Shown here one piece after another: positions 35,201 to 45,951 of a stretch of DNA of 64,000 nucleotides. Position numbers and translations under genes: made by a program. Position 1 is the stretch's first letter, and each line of letters begins with the position of its first letter. The notes under the pieces were generated by a model that had not been told where the DNA came from, searched no databases, and saw nothing but the letters and a program-made list of their open reading frames with translations. Source of the DNA: Apiotrichum sp. Y4204 (taxonomy: Eukaryota; Basidiomycota; Tremellomycetes; Trichosporonales; Trichosporonaceae); contig JAMYHL010000009.1 of NCBI GenBank assembly GCA_025531455.1, positions 124,001 to 188,000 of the forward strand, in the 5' to 3' direction.

Positions 35201-36195
35201 TCTCCTCGAACACATACGCCTCATCGTCGCCACCCTCCTCATCCTTGAGCAGCTCCTCGTCCTCCTCCTTCTCCGATTTGCGATGACGGTTGTCGCTGTT
35301 GTCAGCCAGGCACAACATTCTCACGTACGCAGACTTTTTGCCCTTGGATTTAGACGCGGCAAGCTGCTCATCCAACATCTTTGCAAACTCGGGCTCTCGT
35401 TGGCGCTGTTGTCAGCTCATATCCGGTTGGCGCGGCCTAGCTCACCTTGAGATCAATAAAGTGCTGGAAGAGCTCCGTTTGCCCGAGGAGGTAGTTGAAG
35501 CGCTTCATCGAGTCTGCGAGCTTGGGGTCAGCACAGCCATGCAAAGCGGCATACCTTTGCCTCCTCGATGGCGCCGCGCTTTTTGCTGATCTCCCCGAGC
35601 TGCGCTTTGCGCGCGTCACGCGCCGCCTTGCTCTTCGCTGCCGCGTCTGCACGGCGCTTGGCCGACGGCGTTTCTCCCTGCGACGCGTCAGTTCCAAGTC
35701 AGGTGAGTAAACTAACGGTGCCACCCATGAGCGCATCCTCGTCCATCTCCTCGTCTGAGGGAAGCTCGTCCTCGCCGTCCTCGGGCTCAGGCGTCTGGGG
35801 GCGCGTGTTGATGTGATGGCTGTCAGACCCCGTCGCCGATGCCTGGGCGTTAGTGCGTGAAAGACATGCTCCAAGCGGGGTGGGAATCTGAATCTCAAAG
35901 CGTGCCGGCTCTGAAAAAGGAAAAGAGCCGGCACCACGCTCGAAACGACGCGTCCGGGTGGATCGCGTCTCCCATCCACCCCTGGCTCCACTTACCGCCC
36001 TTGACATGGAGAGGTCGCGCGAGTCGGGGACATAGTCGGAGAGCTTGTCGTCGTCGGCATTGTTGCTGGCCGCGTTGGCCGCCGCGAGAAGCGGGTTCTG
36101 GACGTCAGCGACGCGCGATGGGACGCGATGGGATGCCGAGCAGGAAAGGTAACACGCGAGGTGGAGGTCGACAGTGAGGCTTGGATACGTACCAT
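32267..36195 (-). CDS. ISW1: ISWI-family chromatin-remodelling ATPase
   Basis: Thirteen coding segments join in frame to 1104 aa: 36193-36195, 35996-36097, 35717-35842, 35555-35677, 35446-35520, 35329-35405, 35192-35295, 35054-35154, 34249-35017, 33669-34211, 33079-33630, 32825-33043 and 32267-32787. The first holds only the ATG, directly followed by donor GTACGT. The SNF2 motor has Walker A DEMGLGKT (235-242), DEAH (338-341), [19 protein letters not shown], and helicase motifs V-VI ([19 protein letters not shown]). HAND, SANT ([21 protein letters not shown]) and SLIDE domains follow. ISWI slides nucleosomes to even spacing. The symbol ISW1 marks the family only; Isw1 and Isw2 cannot be told apart here. 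The intron before 35520 ends in AAG. Confidence 0.92.
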
Positions 36196-36937
36196 GCTGG
36201 TCTATGGATGCAGTGCAGATACAGAAATGAGATGATGATGAGAAGGGATGGTGAATGCGGGGTTGGAAGGAGGTGCTTGATCGAGGGCTGGCTGTGATGG
36301 CGAGGAGAGGAGAAGTGAGAAGTGTGACGAATGGTGATGAACTGAAAGTGGAACGCGAGTGGACGACTGACGACGAGGGGGACCAATGTTTTCGCGACGC
36401 AAATGAAAGTAAACTCTTGGTACTACGCCGTAGTGCACTTGCAAGGTCGTGTCCTGGGTGGTGACAATTAGGTGCCAGAGGTAATTTACGTAAAGCACTA
36501 AGAGGCCTATCTTGTCCATTTTGAGATATTAGGCTCCCGAACGCCTCGTTGCCACCCAGCCTCGTGCGTGCCAGCCACCACCCACACCACGCACCTCCAA
36601 ACCACTACTACACTCTGTTACTCTCCCCTATCCATCTCGGCCTCTTGGAACAACGCGTGCCGCCGCCGCTCCCTTTGTTGTCGTCCCTCACTCACTCTTT
36701 CACCCAGTCCTACATCCATCTCTCACACGACCCACGGTCCCCGACCCACGACCCAATTCTCAGTGTCAGCAGCGGCACCTCGACATACATGCGCGTCTAA
36801 TTCCCCGCTTTCGATAGGTTACACCCCCGCCGCACGCGCACCAGCCGCCCTCCCGACGCCGCCGCGGCGTCGCGCTTCGTATCCGCGGCTACAGCCCGCA
36901 TCACTCCTCCCATCTCTAAGGCCGAGAAACGTCCAGC
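36196..36937. promoter_or_regulatory. Divergent promoter region ISWI/TAF4
   Basis: This is the upstream region shared by two chromatin and transcription genes. It is pyrimidine-rich on the + strand toward TAF4 (36545-36900), as in a leader. It includes the untranslated first exon of the ISWI gene ending in the ATG at 36193-36195. Confidence 0.45.
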
Positions 36938-38562
36938 ATGTCCAACGGCGTCATTGCCCCTAGTGCCCTTGCTGTGCCCTCGCCGACGCCGGCCGCGACG
37001 TCGCCGCCGGCGAATGCGCGCCCGTCATCCGAAGGCATGGTGAACCAGAATGGTCTGTTGACATGCCCCCATCAGCCATCCATACGTGTTCTGACGCTTT
37101 GCAGGCAAGCGAGAACTGTCTCCCGACCGGTCTGGGCCGCCAAATAAGACGATAAAGTCGAGCCATGGCGAGGATGTCAAGCGTGCGTGTGACGCATGAC
37201 GCGGTGGAGATGGGTCTGACTGACGCGCAGCGATCGTGCCGACACCGAATGCGACGAGCGTGTCTGCGCCAACACCTGCGCCATCCACGTCTGCGATTGG
37301 GCTGCCGAATACTACGGCTGTACCCGCGCCGGTAGCACCTTTTGGACTACCATCAAATGATAAGAAGGGCCAGTTACCGCCGATGGTGCGCGGGCAGGGC
37401 TTTGACATGCGCGCAGAGGACGAGGCCGCGCGCCGTGCTGTGCGGTCCACGGTGGGGAATGTCCGGTACGCCGGCCTTGCGAGTCGTGCGCGACAAACGG
37501 ATCTGTTTGGGGAGAAGGCATTGCGGAAACGTCTGAACGACATTGGTGCGTAACGCTTCCATTTCCCCTCTGACGCCAGGCAAGGATCACAACGTGACGG
37601 TCGAGGACGAGGCGATGCGGTATCTCGCACTAGCGGCCGAGATACGAGTACGCTCACTACTCGAGTCGTCTATCCGCGTACAGCAGCACCGAGTCAACTC
37701 GACGCACCAGCACAAGCCGCCAATGACCAAGCCGCCTGGTGGCAAGGGACCCGCGCAGGCGCTGTGGAGCCAGAAGATCACATCGGACACGTACGCCGTC
37801 ATGCAGGCGCTGACGAACGCGAACCGCGACGAGAACAAGGCGCATCGCGTGGCGCGCACAGAGCGGAATGCGCGTGAGACGGAGATGGCCCGTGCGGCTG
37901 CGATCCAGCGCGAACGCGAGGGGGGCTCGTCACCGCCGCCTGCGGTGCCAGATGCTGGATCAAGTACGGGTCCTGCGAGCGAAGCCGAGGCCGGCGCATC
38001 TACCAGCACGCCGCGCCCCGTGCCCGCTGCACCCGTCTTCCAGTCCTCGCCGACGTTTGGTGCGCCTATCCCGAAGAAGACGGGCAAGGGGAAGAAGGCA
38101 GCGCGCGACGTGTCGGCGGACGTGCAGGCAAAGATGACGAACACGACGGCGGCGTTCCTCGCGGGCGGAAGGAAGCGGTACGCGTGGGAGACGGGCGGGA
38201 TGGGCGGCGCGTTCCGGCCAACCGTCCCGAGCCTGCTGAGTGGTAAGCGGAAGAAGGGGGCAGAGGAGGAGAAGGAGAAGAAGAAGAAGGAAGAGGAGGA
38301 GGCCGCGGCCGCCGAGGCAGCGGCGAAAGAGGCCGCAGCGCGACCGCCGAAACGGCCAAAGCGGACAGTGACTGGCCCGCATCGGCGTGTAATCGACATT
38401 GAGACGCCGGGCGACCGCCTCGGCCGCGACGACACGGCGCTGACGGTCGTGGATATGCTGTTTGCGCTCGAGCGCGAGGGCAGCGGGCGCGGGCCAGGGA
38501 CAACCGAGGACATTACGCGGCGCTTCTGGACGCGTCCCGGTGGGCCGTACGGGAAATGGTAG
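36938..38562 (+). CDS. TAF4: TFIID subunit TAF4
   Basis: Four exons join in frame: 36938-37052, 37105-37182, 37231-37545 and 37580-38562, giving 496 aa. After a Pro/Ala/Thr-rich N-terminus the conserved TAF4 histone-fold region begins at about residue 110 and spans an intron (GLASRARQTDLFGEKALRKR, then VEDEAMRYLALAAEIRVRSL). A charged helix rich in Arg/Glu follows (ENKAHRVARTERNARETEMA). The C-terminal conserved element contains DTALTVVDMLFALERE, matching the end of the TAF4 domain. TAF4 pairs with TAF12 and scaffolds TFIID at RNA polymerase II promoters. A Lys/Glu/Ala low-complexity run (about 410-440) is specific to this copy. The first intron uses the unusual donor GTCTGT. Confidence 0.85.
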
Positions 38563-38751
38563 ATCATGTATCAGGGGAGGGCGTATATGAGTATACAGTA
38601 TTGCATCACTGCGCCGTTGATTAGTCTTCGCGCCTCGCGTTCGCGAGCGCAGCGCCCGCCGCGCGGCGCCCGCACACGTCTGTGCCACGGCCTCGCCTAT
38701 GCATGGCAGTCTAGAGTACAGGGACAGTACGGGTATTAGAGACTACGAAGT

Positions 38752-39658
38752 TTAGGCAAAGAAGAAGCGCCAGGCGATCCACGCGCCGAGGATCGCGATG
38801 GGAAGGAACAGGCGGATGCTGGTGTGAGCCCATGTCATTGTTGCTCTGTAAAACTCACCTCGAGGCGTCGCCGGGGCCGGTCTGCGAGCCGGTGCTCTTG
38901 GCGGCGGTCTTGATCTTGGCCTGAGGTCAGCGTGCTGCAAAAGGAATGGCGGATGAGGCGCGCCCGAGCCGGGACGGAGACGCCTTCATAGCGCGGAGCG
39001 CTGGCGCTGCTGTACGGCAATGTGTGGTAATGTAGACGCGCCAGGACATGGGACGAGCGTCGTCCCAATTCTCGAGAAGCCGGCTGAGTCGAATGACCGA
39101 ACTCCGCCCAGGGAAACCACAGAGCGGTCCGCGACCACCACGCCATCGCACACCCGCATCCAACTCACCGGGCCATCAAGCTCGCCCTTGTACATCTTGG
39201 GGAGCATGTCGCGGGCCTCGTCCGAGTGTCCGACGTCCTCAAAGTCCTCGGTCGCGTCGCGGCCTGTGTGTGAGCGGGCTGTCAACCCTGCGCGCTCTTG
39301 GCAGGAGCAGCTCATTACTTACCGGCACAGTCGATGAGGACCTCGTCACCGCCGGGGTGCTGCATGTAAGCTTTGAACGGAAGATCAATCCCACGCTTGT
39401 CCTCATCCTGCTCCGCCATCGGACGTTGCGCTCCGTCCATCTCATCCCTCATCCGCCGCCTCCTCCCGACCCCACTTCTCCTCCCTCTCTCCCATATTCC
39501 CACCTCCGCCCCTCCTCTCCCTCAATACCCACCTCGTCAAGGAACTTGGTCACATCGTACACCTTGCCCGAGATCGTGATCCACAGGTCGTCGCGCTGCT
39601 TGTGCGCCTGCAGGTCCTCGATCGTGTACTTGGCAGAAGTGGAAGCGGGGGCGGCCAT
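38752..39658 (-). CDS. CYB5: Tail-anchored cytochrome b5
   Basis: Five exons join in frame: 39533-39658, 39323-39359, 39169-39263, 38859-38920 and 38752-38818, giving 128 aa, a usual length. The heme-binding fold shows [20 protein letters not shown], the axial His43 in HPGG (formed across the first intron) and the second axial His67 in [10 protein letters not shown]. The C-terminus is a single hydrophobic anchor (about 108-128) ending in FFFA, typical of ER tail-anchored b5. It supplies electrons for fatty-acid desaturation, sterol and sphingolipid hydroxylation. It converges on TAF4. Confidence 0.93.
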
Positions 39659-41200
39659 CGTGAATGTGTGTGCGTCGTGCTGGGGGTTTTGCGGGTTTTG
39701 GGAAATAGTAACAAGAAGGAGCCAAGAGAATCCAAAAACAAAAAATCAATTGCCAGAATCCACAGACCCACAGGATGCCAGGTTCACTTGCCGAGACCTT
39801 GGAGGATCGAGGACAATGCCACGCCACGCCATGCTACACATCACACCAGCACTGATCGAATCGTACGGCCTTGATAGCAGAGTTGGGTGGCGCGCCTGGA
39901 GCAGCACGGGAGTATTTTGTGCTCCAGGCCCCATTTTTCCCCCTCGCATGGGTCTTCACTCATTTCCGAAGACATCCATTGGCCCACGCATAGCAGCAGC
40001 ACACTGCTACTATGGATTCCATTCTATAGCCTAGCAACACGGGGTAAACCAAGCGCAACACAACAACCACCCACCTGGCTTCAGGCCCGGGCGAGACACG
40101 GCCGCGAGCCGGCTTGCCGGTATCCGAAAAGCGGAGTGCTCATACCCACATCTCCACAACCCACGGCCGGAAACGGCTGCCAAGTGAGGCGACTTCGCGA
40201 GGTCGACTTCGCGAAGTGGAAAAAGTGCAGGAAGTGCAGGAAGTGAATCGGTATGTATGCATATGTTCTCTCACTTGTGAATAGCGCAGTTGAGAATCGC
40301 GGGGCCGTGCGGGGCCGACCGAGCTGATCTCTGGGATAAACAGAGCGGCATTCCGGGGCGATCCGGGGCGCTGACATGGTGCCAGTTGTTTGGCTTTTCC
40401 CCGGAGAATGTGAACATCGCCCGAAGGTGAGGCTAGGAGATCAGGAGATGACCGACGATCCGATGATCGTTGCGCCCGGGATACAGCTACCATACGTAGT
40501 GATGGGACCTTCACAGCCGTACTCCCTCGCGATCGCTGCTGGTGGAGCTGGCACTGACCACTCCGCTACGGCGCGACCACACGCTCGCGAGTCGCGAATA
40601 ACCAGTTTGCGTGGCGGATATTCCAATCAGACTGGGGAGGCAAAACCAACGCGCGGCACGGCCCACGGGATATAAGAGGGCAGGCAGCGCGTTATTGTTC
40701 TTGTTCTTGATGCAGTTGTGCTCGGGCCTCTCCGGTCGCCGGTAAGTGAGGCAGTGGGTTGATACTTGATAGCTTGGCGGGATGTATGGGTGATTGTGGC
40801 GAGATTCGATGGCGGATAAATGCCAGCGCTGCTGCCCAGTCGCGATGCGAGCGATTCATACCATCTGGAGTGGTGGTTCCTTGGCATCCAGTTGTTCCGA
40901 GACATGGACTGGCCAGAATCGACAGAGACAGCAACCAAGAAGTTTACTCTCATTCGGATATGCCAAGCAATGCATGGTAAACTACTCGTACTGTACGGAA
41001 ATACATGGCCCAAGGGGGAATGGAATGAGAATACATTAGGCCACAGCAGGTGGCACTGGGAGAAAAGCATCGGAAACGCTCCGCTGAGCTCGTAGCATGG
41101 CCGCGTGTGGCGGTCGCAGTGTGTCATAGTCATGGTGGTGGTTCGTCGAGGTCATCGCACCTCGTCTCGCCTCGTTATCCTTCACTCCTCTCAACATCCC
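39659..41200. other. Intergenic region, about 1.5 kb
   Basis: This region lies upstream of CYB5 (-) and downstream of the long unrecognised gene (-). I see no gene. Small repeats occur at about 40188-40245: two copies of GACTTCGCGA, then two tandem copies of GCAGGAAGT. A TATA-like GATATAAG near 40669 on the + strand has no ORF of note after it, so a non-coding transcript there is conceivable but unsupported. Confidence 0.4.
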
Positions 41201-43447
41201 TCACGCGCCCTCCCACACGTAGCCGCGCACGCGGCGGCGCGAGCCGGCAGGGTTCTTGCCGCGGCCCTTGCGCACGCCCTTGCCCCAGTTCTTCACGACG
41301 TCGCGGGCGGCGTACTCTTCGCCGTCGAGGACGATCGGGCGCGCGGGGCGGCCGTCCTCGTACGCGCCGGGCGAGTGGATGCACAGTTGTGGGGGGTCTA
41401 TGCCAAGGCGCTTGGCGGGGATCGGGGGCGTGCGCGAGAGGCTGTCGATCGTGCTGGATCCCGAAGTCTTCTTCTTGTACTTTTCCGGAATGGGTGGCAC
41501 GGGCGGCGCGACGGGCATGCGCAGCGCAGCCTTTAATGACTTGATCGAGCGCTGTCGCCGCGGCTCGTTGAGACGGGACTGGAACTCTGACACGCCGTCC
41601 TTGGGTGGCGTCGAGGGCTTGTAGAAGAAGGACTTTGTGTAGTCTATGTCGCCGGTGCTGTCGAGGAACGGGTCACCAAACTCGGCCATCGTGTCGGTCG
41701 AGTCTGTCGTCTTGTGACCGCCAAAGCTGAAGGATGGCGTAGCCGTGCTCCATCCAGCATTGAAACCCTGCGCCTCCCAGTCGATGCGGGGAGTAAGAAC
41801 CGGTGCCGTGGCATTGGCGTTGCTCATGAGGGTGTCATAGTCGGGGCTGGGGAGAGGGGGTTCTTCAACCTTGGTCGCCTCCTCGGCGGCCCAGTACGCG
41901 CGGAGAGCGGATAACGACTTGCGCGCCTTCAAGGTGAGGGTCGAAAAGCTGCTGACGGTAGCCGGCGGCGAGTCGGGCATCGTGGGGACTGGTAACGGGG
42001 GCAAGTCGACGGCGGCATTTGATTGCGAATCGCAGATAATCGGTGCAGCGTTCTGCAGCGTCGGCGGCGCGACGCCCGTCTTGGCGGCAATCCATACAGG
42101 AGGTGGACGAGAGCGCGTCTTTGCGCCTAATGCGGGCGTCGACTTTGCGACGCGCAGTGGTTTTGCGGTCGGTGCAGCAACCTTGGGCTTGGTCGGGGTA
42201 TCGATGAGGTCTAGTCGCGGAGGCGCCTGCTTGCGGGGCGAGACACGGGGTGACTCTGGTTTGCTAGCTTTACTTGTTGACGATTCTGGTTTGTGAGAGC
42301 TAGTCTGCTGGGTGGCCTTTGTGGCACTTGCTGGGGCCTTCGCTGGGGTAGGGAAGGTAAACTTGAAAGTCGGAAGCACTGGGGAGGGAGAGGTGGGAGA
42401 AGGCGGGGTGTCGAGCTCGTCGTCCATGTCATCATAGTCAACAGTGGATGCAAGGATGCGCCGACCAACATCTGTGATCTCTTCCCGGGCGGGCTGGGAT
42501 ATCATGCCGAGGTCGGCAAACACGTCCGCGGCATCGAGAAGGGGCGGGGACATGTCTCGCGCAGAGGGGGCAATAGGGCTGTCTTGCGTGAGGGAAGACG
42601 AGGCGCTTTCGCTCCCACTCCCCGAGCCGCTGGTGGTATCGCTCGGAAGGCTGTCGTCCAAGCCATACCCATACATGTCCTCGGACGCCAGGGCCTCGTC
42701 GCCGAAACGTGACATGAGGTTGGCTGATTCGGGCGGCGAAAAGAGGCTGGTGAGTGACGACGGCCCGGTCCAGTCAAACTGGCGTTCGCGGGGCTTGGTG
42801 GGGGTTTCAGGCTCCATACTTTTTCCAGGCGAGGAAAGTTCCCAGTTCGAGACCGTTTTGCGCACGCCGTTGCCGCCCTTTGCGAGTCCAAGGCCGACAA
42901 GGGATGGCTCCGGGGAATCACTGGCGGCATTCGCGGCCGCCTTGCCCACCGAGCGGAGCGACCCCCACCACGAGTCGGATTTCGCTTCGGTCTTTTCACT
43001 CTTGTTGACGGTGGCGCTCGCATCTTGGAGAGCGACGCCGCGCAGCACGCTGCTGCTTGAACGGAACGGGACCGCGGGCTTGGTCTGATGGCGGACATGG
43101 ATAGGGGCATTGGGATCCAACCCCATTGAGCGGTAGAGATCGGCGAGCTCCGCCGCATTGCCGTCCGCCTCGTCGAATTCGCGGAGACGGGGACGCACAC
43201 GCTCCGCCTCGGGAGTGAACACTCGGGTCTCCTTGTATCCCGCCTGGCGGAGGAGGGCCTCGAGAGAAGCAAGTTCCGGTGGGGGCTCGTCAACCAGAAT
43301 CGGAACCTCGTCGTCAACCGAAGACGCCACCATCTTCGACTTTGCTTTTGCGCGCGGGCGTGAAGGTGATCCGGACTGCGATGGCCGCGAGGGGCCGGAG
43401 GGGTTATGCGATAAAGACGCAGGGTAGCGTCGACGGGGAGTCGCCAT
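41201..43447 (-). CDS. Unrecognised Ser/Pro-rich protein, 748 aa
   Basis: This is a single open coding exon, unlike almost all its neighbours. The ATG at 43447 was chosen because a typical intron (donor GTATGT near 43509, acceptor CACAG just before the ATG) lies immediately upstream, so the frame extending to 43513 is probably leader. The protein is mostly disordered and rich in Ser, Pro, Thr and Ala. Two islands look conserved: PELASLEALLRQAGYKETRV with ELADLYRSMGLDPNAP near the N-terminus, and a basic C-terminus (EYAARDVVKNWGKGVRKGRG). I do not recognise the family. The overall look resembles fungal signalling or cytoskeletal adaptors with many phosphorylation sites, which is only a compositional impression. 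Confidence 0.7.
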   Translation of the reverse strand: MATPRRRYPASLSHNPSGPSRPSQSGSPSRPRAKAKSKMVASSVDDEVPILVDEPPPELASLEALLRQAGYKETRVFTPEAERVRPRLREFDEADGNAAELADLYRSMGLDPNAPIHVRHQTKPAVPFRSSSSVLRGVALQDASATVNKSEKTEAKSDSWWGSLRSVGKAAANAASDSPEPSLVGLGLAKGGNGVRKTVSNWELSSPGKSMEPETPTKPRERQFDWTGPSSLTSLFSPPESANLMSRFGDEALASEDMYGYGLDDSLPSDTTSGSGSGSESASSSLTQDSPIAPSARDMSPPLLDAADVFADLGMISQPAREEITDVGRRILASTVDYDDMDDELDTPPSPTSPSPVLPTFKFTFPTPAKAPASATKATQQTSSHKPESSTSKASKPESPRVSPRKQAPPRLDLIDTPTKPKVAAPTAKPLRVAKSTPALGAKTRSRPPPVWIAAKTGVAPPTLQNAAPIICDSQSNAAVDLPPLPVPTMPDSPPATVSSFSTLTLKARKSLSALRAYWAAEEATKVEEPPLPSPDYDTLMSNANATAPVLTPRIDWEAQGFNAGWSTATPSFSFGGHKTTDSTDTMAEFGDPFLDSTGDIDYTKSFFYKPSTPPKDGVSEFQSRLNEPRRQRSIKSLKAALRMPVAPPVPPIPEKYKKKTSGSSTIDSLSRTPPIPAKRLGIDPPQLCIHSPGAYEDGRPARPIVLDGEEYAARDVVKNWGKGVRKGRGKNPAGSRRRVRGYVWEGA

Positions 43448-45951
43448 GGTCTGTGCGTGAGTAAAAACACAGGTGACTGGGTGGGGGGTGGGGGCAGGCA
43501 GGAGACATACCATTGTGGATTGCGTGTTTCACGCCGAGTCCATGACCCGAGCTTGATGTTTGTTGAGTGGAGGGAAACAGGAGGAGTGTTGGGAGACAAG
43601 AAACTGGACAAGAATGGTGAGAAGAGACGAGCTGAAGGGATACAAGCGATGCCGGAAGGTGTCAAGAGGAGAGTGGAGTGTACAATGTCGAGAATCGAGA
43701 TGTGTCGAATGTTTGCTGCTTGCTGTTTGCTGAATGCTCTGGAATGGAAAGGGTTTACGATAGTGTTGAGGGGAGAGGGGAGACCCAAGCCTAAGGGTGG
43801 AGGGGTAGCACGGTTAGGGGGGCGAGTGGAATTTAAGCAGGGCGGGAGGTTCTTTAGGACGTCGTGGCAGAGTGTGCTGATGCGCTGATGTGTGAGTAGA
43901 CAGCGACCAGCGACCTGCCCAGGATGGGGGAACTGTTAATGAGGAGTTGGGTGATGATGACGAGAAGGGTGTGTGTGCTTGTGTGCTTGGTTGTTGTGGT
44001 CTACGCGTATGCTTGATGAATGTTGGTTTGATGTTCACAGAGTTTGTGTGTGATGATTGTTTTTTTAATTTTCCTGTAGTACAGTGTCTGTACGCAAATC
44101 GCAAAGAGAGCAAGGCAAATTGCAATGTAAACAAGCCAACAAGAAGAAGGAAGACAGAGACGGGGAGGGAAGACGGGGAAGACGCGCGCGGACGCCGAGG
44201 ATCGCGAGGGAAGGACGCCGAGTCCCTAGTCCCTGAAAGGGGGGAGGGGAAGGTAACGCCAGCCAGAAAAAAAAAAAAGTCGTGGATCCATGTGCGCAGC
44301 CTTGGGCGCCGTGCGCTTGTGCTCGTGTGCGTTAGCCTGCTGCTCGGCTGGGAAAATCAGTCACGTTTCAGTCCCATTGGGTTGGGTGCATTTTGGTCCG
44401 ATTTCGGTGCCTAGAACCAGTAGCCAGTGCCTGGAAATCATCGCGTTGTGTACTGGAAGTGCACCGTTCACTGCACCAAGCAGTCGCCAGTTCATTCTCC
44501 GTCTTGCATTCCGCTCTTCCTGTGTGTCAATGCATCTTCCGTCTCGATCGTGCACACAGAATATAGCACAGAGATCACAATTCATTGTGACTTGGAGAAA
44601 TGCTGAATTGTGAAGTGCAGATACTAGGCGGGTTGAATACACATGCTGGGTCGAAGACTGTGGACGGACGCTGTACCGCAGAGTGGCGGGCACCGCCTGT
44701 CCATCCTGCAATCCTGTATCCAGGACCGACTGTAGTTCCATAGGGCGGGGTCACTGGCCAGCTTGGCCTCCTCTGGACGTGACAGCCCAGCAGGACCGTA
44801 GTTGGCACCACACCGCGACCTACACACGCCCAAACCAGGCCCCGATGCAACCTTGAAATCTGACCCCACAGACCGAGGGCCGATGCAAGGACGCTCTCTT
44901 CCTCATGTGAGCGCTGTTTGTCCCCCTCACAGCGACCATCGGGTGGTGCGAGCGTTATTCTGATCGCGATGTGCTACTTGTGTATATATGAGGGCTGAGC
45001 GAGATTTGATCGGCCAGACATGGCGTCAGGGGAGCTAGGGGAGCTTGCAGGGAGAGGTAGCATCGCGCTCATGTAGTTGGAGAAGGTATCATCATCATGT
45101 GTACCCTCTGTCCTCTTGGCCTCTTGCACTACAGAGCTACAATTCCGCGGCCGGGTGAGTGCCGGGGTGCAACGCGCTCGGTATGGTGGTGGCTGGTTAC
45201 CGGCCCGCGCAATGGTACACTAGTACACTAGGAAACTCGGCACAACTCCCCACCGTCTTTAATGTGACGACATTTCGCCCCGCCCGCGGTCGGCATTGTC
45301 GCCATATTTTCCGTCACTGCTGCATGTAGTTTACTCCACTGCACGAGGCGACCTGCGTCCTGTGATCCTGCGCGTTAAGGACAAACGGCCATGCGATCAT
45401 GAACGATCATGAATAGGTAATGTCTGTCACGTCTGTCTCAGATCGGATGACTCTGGGACGCGTTCGAGATGGCAGAACATGAGTTGAGAGTGGGATGGGG
45501 ATGAAGAGTAACGCTCCGCTACAGTGGGGCCGAGCTGGAACATGGACCAACCGTTGTTCTTTCGTCTTCGAGGAGAGGATCATTGCGCGGTGCGCGCGGT
45601 GCATTGCGTTCGTCGTGCTCGTATACTGGTACGCTTGTGTTTGTTTGCAGATCAGCACCAAACAATGACGCAGCTTCATGGGGATGTTCATGTTACGTAA
45701 CTCTCCACGTTTTTTGCACGTTTTCGACTTACTTCTGCCGATCGGCGGTGAGCGAGTGCCGATTGCTGATGGCCATCAGAATGTCCGGAATGAGTAGAAT
45801 GCATAGAATGATTTCTCGCGACCAGCTCCATGTCCAAAGTCCAATCCTGATCCCAGACTTTGGATCACCGCGCGTCTCAACAACAACACCGGCAACACCC
45901 TTGCGATGGAGGCATAGCCGCGCAACACAGCCATACTCTCCCATTATCGCC
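43448..45951. promoter_or_regulatory. Intergenic region between divergent genes, about 2.5 kb
   Basis: The first 450 nt are the purine-rich (+ strand) leader of the unrecognised gene, including its 5' untranslated intron. A 12-13 nt A run lies near 44268. The middle (44500-45500) has balanced composition with no ORF or RNA motif I can support. The final 300 nt precede MMM1. Confidence 0.4.

Noticed and set aside
39048..40034. A 328-codon plus-strand frame overlapping cytochrome b5.
   Set aside because: It is antisense to well-supported CYB5 exons and introns, and its product is Pro/Ser/Arg-rich without a domain.
43448..43513. Extension of the 748-residue protein to an upstream start at 43513.
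   Set aside because: The added residues coincide with a standard intron (GTATGT to CACAG) and start within its donor region, so they are most likely untranslated leader.
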